NCBI GenBank assembly: GCA_038237925.1
Contig: JBBRYF010000009.1
Location: forward strand, 1-64,000
Reading direction: 5' to 3'
Length of the DNA: 64,000 bases
Source of the DNA: AC-32 sp038237925
Lineage (GTDB): Bacteria > Actinomycetota > Thermoleophilia > Gaiellales > Gaiellaceae
The translations under genes and the position numbers were made by a program. Positions 57,161 through 64,000 of this stretch are shown one piece after another (position 1 is the stretch's first letter; each line of letters begins with the position of its first letter). The notes below the pieces were generated by a model that worked only from the letters and a program-made list of their open reading frames with translations, did not search any database and was not told where the DNA came from.

Positions 57161-58558
57161 ATGGCGCTGAGTGCGCGTTACCGGACCGTGCTCGCAGCCG
57201 ATCTTGCGGGAGGACTCACCACGCTCGTCATGGTGCTTCCTTTTGTTCACTTCGCCTACGCCAGCACCGCCTTGCACGCGACGATCGAGACCGCGTCGGG
57301 GATGATCGCCATGCTCGGGGCGTTCCTCGTGCTCGGCCGCTTTCGCCGCACCGCTAGGTCGGAGGACCTGGCTCTCGCAATCGCGCTCGGGCTTCTCGCC
57401 TGCGCGAACTTCGTCTTCTCGGCGATGCCGTGGGCACTGCTCAGCGAGGACTCGTTGAGGTTTTCGGCCTGGACCTCGCTCCTCGGCACCGTCGCGGGAG
57501 CGGCCATTCTCGCGGTTGCTTCGTTGATGTCGAGCCGACGCTTGAAGCGTCCGAAAGCGACGGCCCGCAAGGTGCTGAGCCTCGCGGTTGCCGCATACCT
57601 TTGCGTAGGGGTCCTCGCATTGATCTTCGAAACTCGATTGCCGCTCGGGCTCGGACCGACCACATCCGTGCCGGCGAGCCACATCCACTTCGTCGGCTCA
57701 CACGCCCTGATCCTGATGCAGCTCGCGGCGGCGGCCCTCTTCATGGTCGCCGCAGTCGGGTTCACGCGCCGCGGCGAGCGCACTGGCGACGAGCTGATGA
57801 CATGGCTCGCCGCGAGCGCGGCCCTCGCGTCGTTCGCACGGCTGAACTACGCGTTGTTTCCGTCTCTCTACACGCAGTGGGTGTACGTGGGCGACGCGCT
57901 CAGGCTGGGCTCGTACCTGCTGCTGCTCGGGGGCGCCGCCCGCGAGATCGTTCAGTACCAGCACAGGCTTGCTGACGCGGCGAAGATGGAAGAGAGGCGC
58001 CGGGTTGCGCGAGAGCTCCACGACGGCCTCGCGCAGGAACTCGCCTTCGTCGCCGCGCAAGGGCGCTCGCTCAGCAGGCGGCCGGACTCAGTGGAGATCA
58101 AGTACCTCGCCGCGGCCGCAGAGCGCGCGCTGGACGAGTCGCGACGGGCGATCGCGCTCCTGACCCATCCTCCGGACGAGCCACTCGACCAAGCGCTCGT
58201 GCAAACGGTGGAGGAGCTGGTCAGCCGGGCTGGCGGCCGCGCTTGCTTCGACATCCAAGAGGGGATCGAGGTTCTGCCGGAGACGAGAGAGGCGCTGTTG
58301 CGGATCGTCCGCGAGGCGGTCACGAACGCGAGTCGCCACGGCCGCGCGAATCTGATCACGGTCGAGCTCGAGAACGGCAACGGGCTCCGGCTTCGAATCG
58401 CCGATGACGGTGTTGGATTTGAGCCGGCTGCGCTGGATCCCGATGAGACCGGCTTCGGCCTGATCACCATGCGGGCGCGAACCGAGGCGATTGGCGGGCA
58501 GCTCCGGATCGCCTCGCTCGCACAGGGCGGCACCGAGGTCGAGGTGGTGATCCGCTAG
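57161..58558 (+). CDS. sensor histidine kinase, NarX/DesK type
   Basis: 465 residues. About eight membrane helices up to residue 260 form an uncharacterised sensor. HisKA_3 contains the phospho-acceptor His in MEERRRVARELHDGLAQELAFV. The HATPase has EALLRIVREAVTNASRHGRA (N box), LRIADDGVGFEP (G1) and TGFGLITMRARTEAIGG (G2). It phosphorylates the response regulator whose gene overlaps its stop by one base. AGGAAAGG 5 bases before the ATG is the ribosome binding site. The signal is unknown. Confidence 0.93.
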   Translation: MALSARYRTVLAADLAGGLTTLVMVLPFVHFAYASTALHATIETASGMIAMLGAFLVLGRFRRTARSEDLALAIALGLLACANFVFSAMPWALLSEDSLRFSAWTSLLGTVAGAAILAVASLMSSRRLKRPKATARKVLSLAVAAYLCVGVLALIFETRLPLGLGPTTSVPASHIHFVGSHALILMQLAAAALFMVAAVGFTRRGERTGDELMTWLAASAALASFARLNYALFPSLYTQWVYVGDALRLGSYLLLLGGAAREIVQYQHRLADAAKMEERRRVARELHDGLAQELAFVAAQGRSLSRRPDSVEIKYLAAAAERALDESRRAIALLTHPPDEPLDQALVQTVEELVSRAGGRACFDIQEGIEVLPETREALLRIVREAVTNASRHGRANLITVELENGNGLRLRIADDGVGFEPAALDPDETGFGLITMRARTEAIGGQLRIASLAQGGTEVEVVIR

Positions 58559-59190
58559 TGGAGAAGCTGCGTGTGCTGGTCGCCGACGACCACCCGATGA
58601 CCCGGGTCGGCGTCCGCCTTGCGCTTGAGCGCGGCGGGTTCGAGATCTGCGCGGAGGCCGATGACGCTCCGGGCGCGGTCGAGGCTGCCGAACGCGAGCG
58701 CCCCAACGTCTGCGTGCTCGACATCCAGATGCCCGGCAGCGGAATCTGCGCGGCCGAGGAGATCTCGAAACGGGTGCCCGAGGCCGCGATCGTGATGCTG
58801 ACGGTCTCACGCAGTGACACCGACCTGTTCGACGCGCTCCGCGCGGGAGCGTCCGGCTACTTGCTCAAGGACACGGACCCCGAGCGGCTCCCGCTGGCGC
58901 TGCGCGGCGTGCTCGAAGGCGAAGCCGCGCTGCCGCGCCATCTCGTCGCCCTCGTGATCGAGGAGTTTCGCGAGCGCGGCCGCCGCCGGCCACTGCTCAA
59001 GCGTCGCGGTGTCGTGCTCACGGATCGCGAGTGGGAGGTGCTGGAACTGATGAGCCACGGCCTGACGACGTTCGAAATCGCCGACCGCCTCTTCATCGAG
59101 CCCGTCACGGTGCGGACGCACGTGAGCGCGATCTTGAAGAAGCTCCAAGTTTCAAGCCGAAAAGCGGCGCTCGAGCTGATCGAGCGTTGA
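58558..59190 (+). CDS. NarL/LuxR-family response regulator
   Basis: 210 residues: receiver with acidic pair in VLVADDHPMTRVG, phospho-Asp in VCVLDIQMPGSG, and Thr/Lys in MLTVSRS and LLKDTDPERL. The C-terminal LuxR helix-turn-helix is LTDREWEVLELMSHGLTTFEIADRLFIEPVTVRTHVSAILKKL. It is the partner of the kinase; the GTG overlaps that stop. Target genes are unknown; the following gene is on the other strand. Confidence 0.94.
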   Translation: MEKLRVLVADDHPMTRVGVRLALERGGFEICAEADDAPGAVEAAERERPNVCVLDIQMPGSGICAAEEISKRVPEAAIVMLTVSRSDTDLFDALRAGASGYLLKDTDPERLPLALRGVLEGEAALPRHLVALVIEEFRERGRRRPLLKRRGVVLTDREWEVLELMSHGLTTFEIADRLFIEPVTVRTHVSAILKKLQVSSRKAALELIER

Positions 59191-59228
59191 GATTGCTGGT
59201 GCGAACTGCGAATGGCTGGGGAGCCGGG

Positions 59229-59696
59229 TCAGACCGGGTACGCGGCGCTCGAGGCCGCACGGAGCGCAGAAGGCGTCGTCACGAGCAGGCGTACAGGGCT
59301 CCCGAGCGCGAGCTTGAGCTTCGGCATGATCGCCTCGTCGGTCGGATCGGTGACCGCGACTGAGACGGTGCCGTCGGGATGGAGACGGATCGGAATCGCC
59401 CGGAACTCCTCGGCCTGCTTCCGGTTCAGGAGCTCCGCGGCACGGTGGTCGACCGAGGTCACACCGATGTCGACGAACTCGACGCCGGCCTGCTCCGCCA
59501 GCACTCTGGCGATGTCGTCCTCGAAGCAGATCCGCAACCGCACGAGCGCCTCGCCGAGCAGCTCGCCGGGCTCACGCTGCTCGAGCGCTCGATCGAGCTC
59601 GTCGTGCGTGAGCAGCCCTTTGCGCAGCAGCAGAGCTCCCAGATGGGAGCGGGGCTCGTTTTCAAAGAAGCTGTGGTCGAGTCGGGCAGGCCGCAT
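59229..59696 (-). CDS. stand-alone MshEN (type II secretion E N-terminal) domain protein
   Basis: 155 residues made almost wholly of one domain: HLGALLLRKGLLTHDELDRALEQREPGELLGEALVRL, then a second half FVDIGVTSVDHRAAELLNRKQAEEFRAIPI. It matches the N-terminal MshEN/T2SSE_N domain of GspE/PilB ATPases, here without the ATPase. Some such domains bind c-di-GMP through two RLGxx(L/V)-type repeats; here the first Arg is His (HLG) and the second repeat starts LLG, so binding is doubtful. ATG start. Confidence 0.82.
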   Translation of the reverse strand: MRPARLDHSFFENEPRSHLGALLLRKGLLTHDELDRALEQREPGELLGEALVRLRICFEDDIARVLAEQAGVEFVDIGVTSVDHRAAELLNRKQAEEFRAIPIRLHPDGTVSVAVTDPTDEAIMPKLKLALGSPVRLLVTTPSALRAASSAAYPV

Positions 59697-59758
59697 CTCG
59701 GCGTACGTATCGGGTTTTCACCCGCGCTCCTTGAGGATTCGAGCGGAATCCGCTGTTT

Positions 59759-60688
59759 TTACGCGGCGACGGCGCGCTGCGAGAGCACGAGCTCGGCTAT
59801 CTGGATGCCGTTCAGGGCCGCGCCCTTGCGGAGGTTGTCGCAAGCGAGGAAGAGCGAGAGGCCGTGCTCGGCGGCCGGATCGCGACGGATGCGGCCGACG
59901 AGCGCCTCGTCCGCGCCTGCCGCGAGGCCGGGCGTGGGGAAGTCCTCCACCCGCACGGACGCAGCGCCGGCAAGTAGCTCGCGCGCGCGCGCGGGCTCGA
60001 GCGGCTCCTCCGTCTCGACCCAGACGGACTCGGCGTGGCCGACCGGCACCGGGACGCGCACGCACGTCGCGCTGATTGGCAGCTCCGGGAGCTCGAGGAT
60101 CTTGCGCGTCTCCTCGCGCAGCTTGACCTCCTCGTCGAACTCCTCGCCGTCGAAGTCCCAGTCTGTCGAGAGGTCGTGCTCGGCCTGCGGCTCGTCGAGG
60201 AGCCGCTGGAGGCGCTGCGCGCCCTTGCCCGAGGCGGACTGGTAGGTGGCGACGCGCGCCGTCCGCAAACCGGCGGCTTCGTGCAGCGGCTTCAACACGA
60301 GCGTCAGCGGGATCGCGCAGCAGTTCGGGTTCGCGAGCACGCCCTCGTGCTCGAGCGCGCGCTCGGCGTTCACCTCGGGCACGACGAGCGGTACGCCGTC
60401 TTGGAGGCGGAAGGCCTCCGACTTGTCGACACAGACGGCGCCGCCGCGCACCGCGTGCGGGACGAGCTCGCGGCTCGCGCTGGAGCCGACCGAGAAGAGG
60501 CAGATGTCGAGGTCTCCGGCCGCCAGCACCTCGGGCGTCGCCTCCTCGACCACGCGCCCGTCGATCTCGCTGCCGGCCGAGCGCGCCGATGCGAACAGGC
60601 GGACGTCGTCGAAGCCGCGCTCGCGCAGCAGTTGAACGACGACCCGGCCGACCGCACCGGTCGCGCCGATCACTCCGACCCTAGGCAT
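59759..60688 (-). CDS. asd: aspartate-semialdehyde dehydrogenase
   Basis: 309 residues: NADP loop VIGATGAVGRVVVQLL, catalytic Cys123 in NPNCCAIPL (Cys124 adjacent), QSASGKGAQR, and VPVPVGHAESVWVE with the general-base His. It reduces aspartyl phosphate to the semialdehyde for lysine, threonine and methionine synthesis and for diaminopimelate. It is about 30 residues shorter than usual. The ATG lies in the 3' end of lysC (8-base overlap), so aspartate kinase and Asd are made together. Confidence 0.94.
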   Translation of the reverse strand: MPRVGVIGATGAVGRVVVQLLRERGFDDVRLFASARSAGSEIDGRVVEEATPEVLAAGDLDICLFSVGSSASRELVPHAVRGGAVCVDKSEAFRLQDGVPLVVPEVNAERALEHEGVLANPNCCAIPLTLVLKPLHEAAGLRTARVATYQSASGKGAQRLQRLLDEPQAEHDLSTDWDFDGEEFDEEVKLREETRKILELPELPISATCVRVPVPVGHAESVWVETEEPLEPARARELLAGAASVRVEDFPTPGLAAGADEALVGRIRRDPAAEHGLSLFLACDNLRKGAALNGIQIAELVLSQRAVAA

Positions 60689-61931
60689 GCTGGCGCTCGG
60701 CCTCCGGCGCGTCGAGCTCGAACGCGCGGTGCAGCGCCGTGACCGCCGTCTCGACCTGGTCGCTGCGCACGTGGCAGGCGATCTTGATCGGCGAAGTCGT
60801 CACGACCTCGGGCTCGATCCCCGCGCCGGCGAGGGTTTCGAACGCCTTCGCCGCGACTCCGGGGTGGCTCTTCATGCCGGCGCCGATCACGCTGACCTTG
60901 CCGAGGTCGTCGCGCGCACTCCACTCGACGTCGAGGCCGTCGAGCACCTCGGTGGCAGTGTCACGGTCTTCGGCCGGAGCCGAGAAGACGATCTCGGGAC
61001 TCGTCTGGACGATCGTGTCGACGTTGACGCCGGCCCCGGCGAGCGCCGTGAAGAGGAGCGAGGGCGTCGTGCCCTCGACGCGGTAGAGCGTCTCCTCGCG
61101 CGTGTGCGTGACTCCGGAGATGAGCGCCTTCTCGAGCATCCGATCGTCCTCCTCGCGAATCCAGGTTCCGTCCTCCGCCGAGAACGTCGAGCGCACGTGC
61201 AGCTTGACGGAGTGGTTGCGCGCGATCTCGACCGAGCGTACCTGCAGCACCTTCGCGCCTGATGCAGCCATTTCGAGCATCTCCTCGTAGCTGACCGCGT
61301 GCAGCTTGCGCGCCTCGGGCACGAGCCGCGGGTCGGCGGTGAAGACGCCCTCGACGTCGGTGTAGATCTCGCAGACCTGCGCGCCGAGCGCGGCGGCGAG
61401 CGCGACCGCGGTCGTGTCCGAGCCGCCGCGACCGAGGGTCGTGATGTCGAAGTCGGTCGAGACCCCCTGGAAGCCGGCGACGAGCACGATCCGGTCCTGG
61501 TCGAGCGCCTCGTGGATTCGCCGCGCGCGGACGTCGACGATCTTCGCCCGGCCGTGCACCGTGTCGGTGACGATCCCGGCCTGCGAGCCGGTGAGCGAGA
61601 TCGCCTCGGCGCCGAGATCGTGAATCGCCATCGCGGCCAGGGCGCAGGAGATGCGCTCGCCGACCGACGTAAGCATGTCGAGCTCGCGTGGTTTCGGCCG
61701 CGGCGAGACTTCGTAGGCGAGCCGGACGAGGTCGTCCGTTGAGTCGCCCATCGCGGAGAGCACCCCCACGACGCGGTTTCCGGCTCGGCTCGCCTCGACG
61801 AGCCGGCGGGCGACGTCCTTGATCTTCCCTGGGTCGGCGACGGAGGTGCCGCCGAACTTCATCACCACGGTGCCGACGCGGGGCTCGGCTCCCGCAACGG
61901 CTGGGATCGCCTCGAAGTCGGTCGTGGTCAC
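60681..61931 (-). CDS. lysC: aspartate kinase
   Basis: 416 residues: VVMKFGGTSVADPGKI (kinase start), the catalytic LGRGGSDTTAVALAAAL, YTDVEGVFTADPRLV, and two C-terminal ACT domains (YRVEGTTPSLLFTALAGAGVNVDTI; VSVIGAGMKSHPGVAAKAFETLAGAGI) that allow feedback inhibition by lysine and threonine. It phosphorylates aspartate, the first step of the pathway. A shorter beta subunit could start inside, as in actinobacteria. GTG start with TACACT 7 bases upstream. Confidence 0.95.
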   Translation of the reverse strand: MTTTDFEAIPAVAGAEPRVGTVVMKFGGTSVADPGKIKDVARRLVEASRAGNRVVGVLSAMGDSTDDLVRLAYEVSPRPKPRELDMLTSVGERISCALAAMAIHDLGAEAISLTGSQAGIVTDTVHGRAKIVDVRARRIHEALDQDRIVLVAGFQGVSTDFDITTLGRGGSDTTAVALAAALGAQVCEIYTDVEGVFTADPRLVPEARKLHAVSYEEMLEMAASGAKVLQVRSVEIARNHSVKLHVRSTFSAEDGTWIREEDDRMLEKALISGVTHTREETLYRVEGTTPSLLFTALAGAGVNVDTIVQTSPEIVFSAPAEDRDTATEVLDGLDVEWSARDDLGKVSVIGAGMKSHPGVAAKAFETLAGAGIEPEVVTTSPIKIACHVRSDQVETAVTALHRAFELDAPEAERQHA

Positions 61932-61938
61932 GGCGAAC

Positions 61939-61944
61939 AGTGTA
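61939..61944 (-). promoter_or_regulatory. leaderless -10-like hexamer of lysC
   Basis: Minus-strand TACACT lies exactly 7 bases before the GTG at 61931, just before the recR stop. Confidence 0.45.
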
Positions 61945-61947
61945 GGT

Positions 61948-62538
61948 CTACATTTCCCGGCGCCCGCTCAACGCCCTGCCGAGGGTGACCTCGTCGGCGT
62001 ACTCGAGATCGCCGCCAACGGGGAGGCCGCTTGCCAGGCGTGTGACGCGGACGCGGCCGCGCAGCCGGTCGGCCAGGTACGCAGCCGTGGCCTCGCCGGT
62101 CATGTTCGGGTTCGTCGCGAGCACGACCTCCTGGACGCCGTTCCGCTCGACGCGCCCGAGCAACTCGTCGATGCGTAGGTGCTCCGGCTCGACGCCGTCG
62201 AGTGGCGAGAGCGAGCCGCCCAGCACGTGGTAGAGGCCGCGGTACTCGTGCGTGCGCTCGACCGAGATCAGGTCGGCGGGCTGCTCGACGACGCAGACGA
62301 TCGTGTGGTCGCGCCTCGCGTCGCGGCAGATCTCGCAGGTCTCCTCCTCGGTCAGGTTCCCGCACTCGCGGCAGAAGCGGACGCGCTCCTTGACCTCCTC
62401 GAGCGCGCGCGCGAGCGCGAGGGCCTCGTCCTTCGGCACACGCAGGAGGTGGAAGGCGAGGCGCTGGGCGGTCCGCTGCCCGACCCCGGGCAGGCGCGTC
62501 AGTTGTGCGACGAGGTTCTCGACGGCTGGGCTGAACAC
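61948..62538 (-). CDS. recR: recombination protein RecR
   Basis: 196 residues: the HhH N terminus LTRLPGVGQRTAQRLAFHLL, a Cys4 zinc finger CRECGNLTEEETCEIC, a Toprim domain VCVVEQPADLISVERT with GGSLSPLDGV, and the C-terminal Walker-like ATNPNMTGEATAAYLA. It clamps RecFOR on gapped DNA. The GTG at 62538 is chosen because homology starts there and CACAAT lies 6 bases upstream. It is separated from dnaX-ybaB by a cNMP gene and a noncoding stretch. Confidence 0.95.
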   Translation of the reverse strand: MFSPAVENLVAQLTRLPGVGQRTAQRLAFHLLRVPKDEALALARALEEVKERVRFCRECGNLTEEETCEICRDARRDHTIVCVVEQPADLISVERTHEYRGLYHVLGGSLSPLDGVEPEHLRIDELLGRVERNGVQEVVLATNPNMTGEATAAYLADRLRGRVRVTRLASGLPVGGDLEYADEVTLGRALSGRREM

Positions 62539-62544
62539 CAGCCC

Positions 62545-62550
62545 ATTGTG
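62545..62550 (-). promoter_or_regulatory. leaderless -10-like hexamer of recR
   Basis: Minus-strand CACAAT lies 6 bases before the GTG at 62538; the same sequence and spacing occur before the ORF at 48727. Confidence 0.3.
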
Positions 62551-62567
62551 CCTGGGAGGGCATGACG

Positions 62568-62700
62568 CACTAGAGCTGTGCCCCCCGGCCACGCCACTCG
62601 CCCCGATGCGGCGTCCTCAGTCGCGCCCGTACCGTCCAGGTACGAGCACTCCCTGCGTCCTTGCCTCGGAACGAGTGCCGCGCCCCGGGAACGAGCACTA
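62568..62700 (-). ncRNA. candidate structured RNA or 3' region between the cNMP gene and recR
   Basis: Three consecutive inverted repeats: GCACTC/GAGTGC (62646-62651 with 62673-62678), CGTACC/GGTACG (62628-62633 with 62639-62644) and ACGCC/GGCGT (62591-62595 with 62610-62614). GCACTAG lies near both ends. No ORF fits. It matches no RNA family I can identify; SRP RNA was considered and rejected. It may equally be an operon spacer. Confidence 0.3.
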
Positions 62701-62717
62701 GCGCGCCAAGCCCCCCG

Positions 62718-63134
62718 CTACCCGTCGCCGAAGCCGGCGTTCTCGGCCAGGCGGCCGAGTGCGACCACGAGTAGCGACGCGGCGACCTCCGGATGCGTCG
62801 CCACCAGCTCGCGGAAGCTCGCGCGGTCGAGCGCCAAGCACCGCAGCTGCGTCTTCGCCCGCACGCGCGCCGTGCGGGTTGCATCAGGCTTCATCAGCGC
62901 GAGCTCGCCGAAGAACTGGCCGGGGCCGAGCTCGATCTCGCCGCGCTTCGTCTCGACGACCGCGGTCCCCTCGGCGATGAAGAACATCCCCGTGCCGGCC
63001 GTTCCGGGCTGGACGAGCAGCTGGTCGGCGGGGATCTCGACCTCGTTGACGACCTCGGCGACGGAGCCGAGCTCCTCGTCGCCGAGGTCGGCGAAGAGCG
63101 GCACGCGCCGGAGCTCCTCGATCCGCCCGTCCAC
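62718..63134 (-). CDS. single-domain cyclic nucleotide-binding protein
   Basis: 138 residues: one cNMP domain, starting IEELRRVPLFADLGDEELGSVAEVV, with the phosphate-binding cassette as GQFFGELALMKPDATRTARVRA (GELAL plus Arg residues), which can bind cAMP or cGMP. No helix-turn-helix or effector domain is attached. It shares a base with the YbaB stop, hence a dnaX-ybaB-cNMP operon, not recR directly. The role is not clear; such proteins often sense or regulate by contact. Confidence 0.88.
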   Translation of the reverse strand: MDGRIEELRRVPLFADLGDEELGSVAEVVNEVEIPADQLLVQPGTAGTGMFFIAEGTAVVETKRGEIELGPGQFFGELALMKPDATRTARVRAKTQLRCLALDRASFRELVATHPEVAASLLVVALGRLAENAGFGDG

Positions 63135-63454
63135 TAGAGCCCCGGCAGGCCCAGGCCCTGCATACCGCCGAGCGCGGGGCCGAGCTTGGTCTCGATCAGG
63201 CTCTGCGACGAGCGCAGCGCCTCGTTCACCGCCGCCACGACCATGTCGGCGAGCATCTCCGGGTCCTCAGGGTCGATCGCCTTCGGGTCGATCGTGATCT
63301 CCTTGATCTCGCCGCCGCCGGTCGCGGTGACGGTGACCATTCCGCCGCCCGCGGTCGCCTGGACGGTCTCGTTCTTCAGCTCCTCCTGCGCCTGCTGCAT
63401 CTGCGCTTGCATCTGCTGGACCTGCTCCATCATCTTGCCGAAGTCCATGCTCAC
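63134..63454 (-). CDS. ybaB: YbaB/EbfC nucleoid-associated protein
   Basis: 106 residues: a long N-terminal helix rich in Met/Gln (FGKMMEQVQQMQAQMQQAQEE) followed by a beta-sheet (VTVTATGGGEIKEITIDPKA) and a helix (LADMVVAAVNEALRSSQSLI). It forms dimers that bind DNA. The usual place next to dnaX and recR supports the call. GTG start at 63454 overlapping the dnaX stop; an ATG two codons later (63448) is also possible. Confidence 0.94.
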   Translation of the reverse strand: MSMDFGKMMEQVQQMQAQMQQAQEELKNETVQATAGGGMVTVTATGGGEIKEITIDPKAIDPEDPEMLADMVVAAVNEALRSSQSLIETKLGPALGGMQGLGLPGL

Positions 63455-64000
63455 TGGTCATCCACCTCCCGCGCGTCGAACGTCCCTTTCATCAGCTCGA
63501 TGATCTGCTCTTCGCTCACCGGCTCGTCGGGCGCTGCCTCGGCCTCGCCGCCGTTCTCGCCGACCTCGAACGCGAGGTCGAGGTGGCGGCCGGTGATCTC
63601 GTAGAGCGCCTCGGCGAGCAGGGTCGCGTTCCTCGGCTCCTCCGCGAGCTGGCGGTGGAACGAGGCGGCGCTCGGGAACTCGACGGTCAGCGTGTCCCCG
63701 GCCAGGCCCTTCGGGTGCGCCTCGCGCAGCACCGACGCGGTCGGGATCGACTTCTCCTCGACCGCGGGGAGGATCGTCCGCTGCCAGGCCTCCTGCAGCT
63801 GCTCGAGCTCGAGCGACGGCACCTCGCCGGGGGCCACCGGCTCTGGGGCAACAGTGTCTGTCACTGTGAGTGTCACCGGGGCTTGGCTCGAAGGGGCACC
63901 TCGCTCCAGCAGCTCGAGCCGATGCGCGGTCGACTCGCGGGAGAGATCCGCCGCCGGCCGCGTCACCTTCACGAGCGCGAGCTCCAGTGGCAACCGCGGA
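63451..64000 (-). CDS. dnaX: DNA polymerase III subunit gamma/tau, C-terminal part (5' end outside window)
   Basis: The frame is open to the window edge; about 183 codons are visible. It begins in PRLPLELALVKVTRP, the end of the oligomerisation domain III of DnaX. A variable, charged region follows (TVAPEPVAPGEVPSLE), then a folded C-terminal stretch (AWQRTILPAVEEKSIPTASVLREA to GDTLTVEFPSAASFHRQLAEEPRN) typical of Gram-positive and actinobacterial DnaX. It loads the beta clamp as part of the replisome. The stop is shared with the ybaB start, giving dnaX-ybaB. Confidence 0.9.
   Translation of the reverse strand, partial: PRLPLELALVKVTRPAADLSRESTAHRLELLERGAPSSQAPVTLTVTDTVAPEPVAPGEVPSLELEQLQEAWQRTILPAVEEKSIPTASVLREAHPKGLAGDTLTVEFPSAASFHRQLAEEPRNATLLAEALYEITGRHLDLAFEVGENGGEAEAAPDEPVSEEQIIELMKGTFDAREVDDQ

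Noticed and set aside
59697..59758. Terminator between asd and the MshEN-like gene
   Set aside because: Short inverted repeats (AGCGG/CCGCT; CGGGT/ACCCG) exist but none is followed by a T-run on the minus strand.
62539..62717. SRP (4.5S) RNA near dnaX
   Set aside because: Both strands lack the conserved GGAAGG/AGCAG core loops, although the location would suit it.

Overview
The window is a chromosomal segment of a very GC-rich actinobacterium. CarD, the RadA/DisA pair, an actinobacterial-type citrate synthase, the many GTG and TTG starts and the short overlaps between genes all point to Actinomycetota. The gene families and several short membrane or Cys-rich proteins look most like class Thermoleophilia (Gaiellales/Solirubrobacterales), but that placement is an inference made without database searches. 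I see no phage, insertion sequence, CRISPR array or plasmid gene. Coding density is high, and no stretch over 300 bases lacks a gene.

Layout. 1-7.4 kb: the end of clpC, a small membrane ORF, an EamA transporter, radA-disA (c-di-AMP), carD, ispD-ispF and an acetyltransferase. 7.4-11.4 kb: a secreted protein, a mutY-like glycosylase, a phospholipase D-type enzyme, a dienelactone hydrolase and a GNAT protein. 11.4-15.7 kb: a translation cluster (compact GluRS, cysS, a TrmH-type methyltransferase, a NYN nuclease), a SigH-type sigma factor and tRNA-Thr. 15.7-22.1 kb: a glycosyltransferase with a PLP lyase, then a sulfate ABC importer operon that ends tail-to-tail with an Rrf2 regulator. 22.1-29.6 kb: a diguanylate cyclase, a proline-tract protein whose frame is broken, an acyl-CoA carboxylase beta subunit, a GGDEF/HD-GYP protein with a 35-residue membrane protein in front of it, and an NlpC/P60 hydrolase. 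29.6-34.9 kb: carboxylase epsilon-like and biotin-carrying alpha subunits, pgsA, and sucC-methyltransferase-sucD.

34.8-43.9 kb: a subtilase, an aminotransferase, a LapA-like protein, a PDZ/Lon-like protease, an SDR protein, idh-mdh and, divergently, citrate synthase with a HEAT-like protein. 43.9-51 kb: two Xer recombinases around an ArsR/SRPBCC pair, ATP-dependent PEPCK and an MprF-like enzyme. 51.1-55.6 kb: a succinate dehydrogenase/fumarate reductase operon of the SdhABE type with a lipoprotein gene inside it. 55.6-64 kb: a phosphoesterase, a GNAT protein, a two-component system, a lone MshEN-like protein, lysC-asd, and recR, a cNMP-binding protein, ybaB and dnaX.

How it fits together. 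Much of the TCA cycle and its supply lines is here: citrate synthase, isocitrate and malate dehydrogenases, succinyl-CoA ligase, succinate dehydrogenase, PEPCK and a propionyl/acetyl-CoA carboxylase. Two cyclic dinucleotide systems are also present: DisA for c-di-AMP, and two GGDEF proteins, one with HD-GYP, for c-di-GMP. The most striking sequence-wide signal is a TAnnnT hexamer lying 6-9 bases before the start codon of about twenty unlinked genes, as expected for widespread leaderless transcription. It also fixes several start codons. Noncoding features worth attention are a 22-bp stem at 43861-43907 whose only non-Watson-Crick pairs are G-U on the plus transcript, a repeated element before carD and sdhB, and a set of hairpins between recR and its neighbour.
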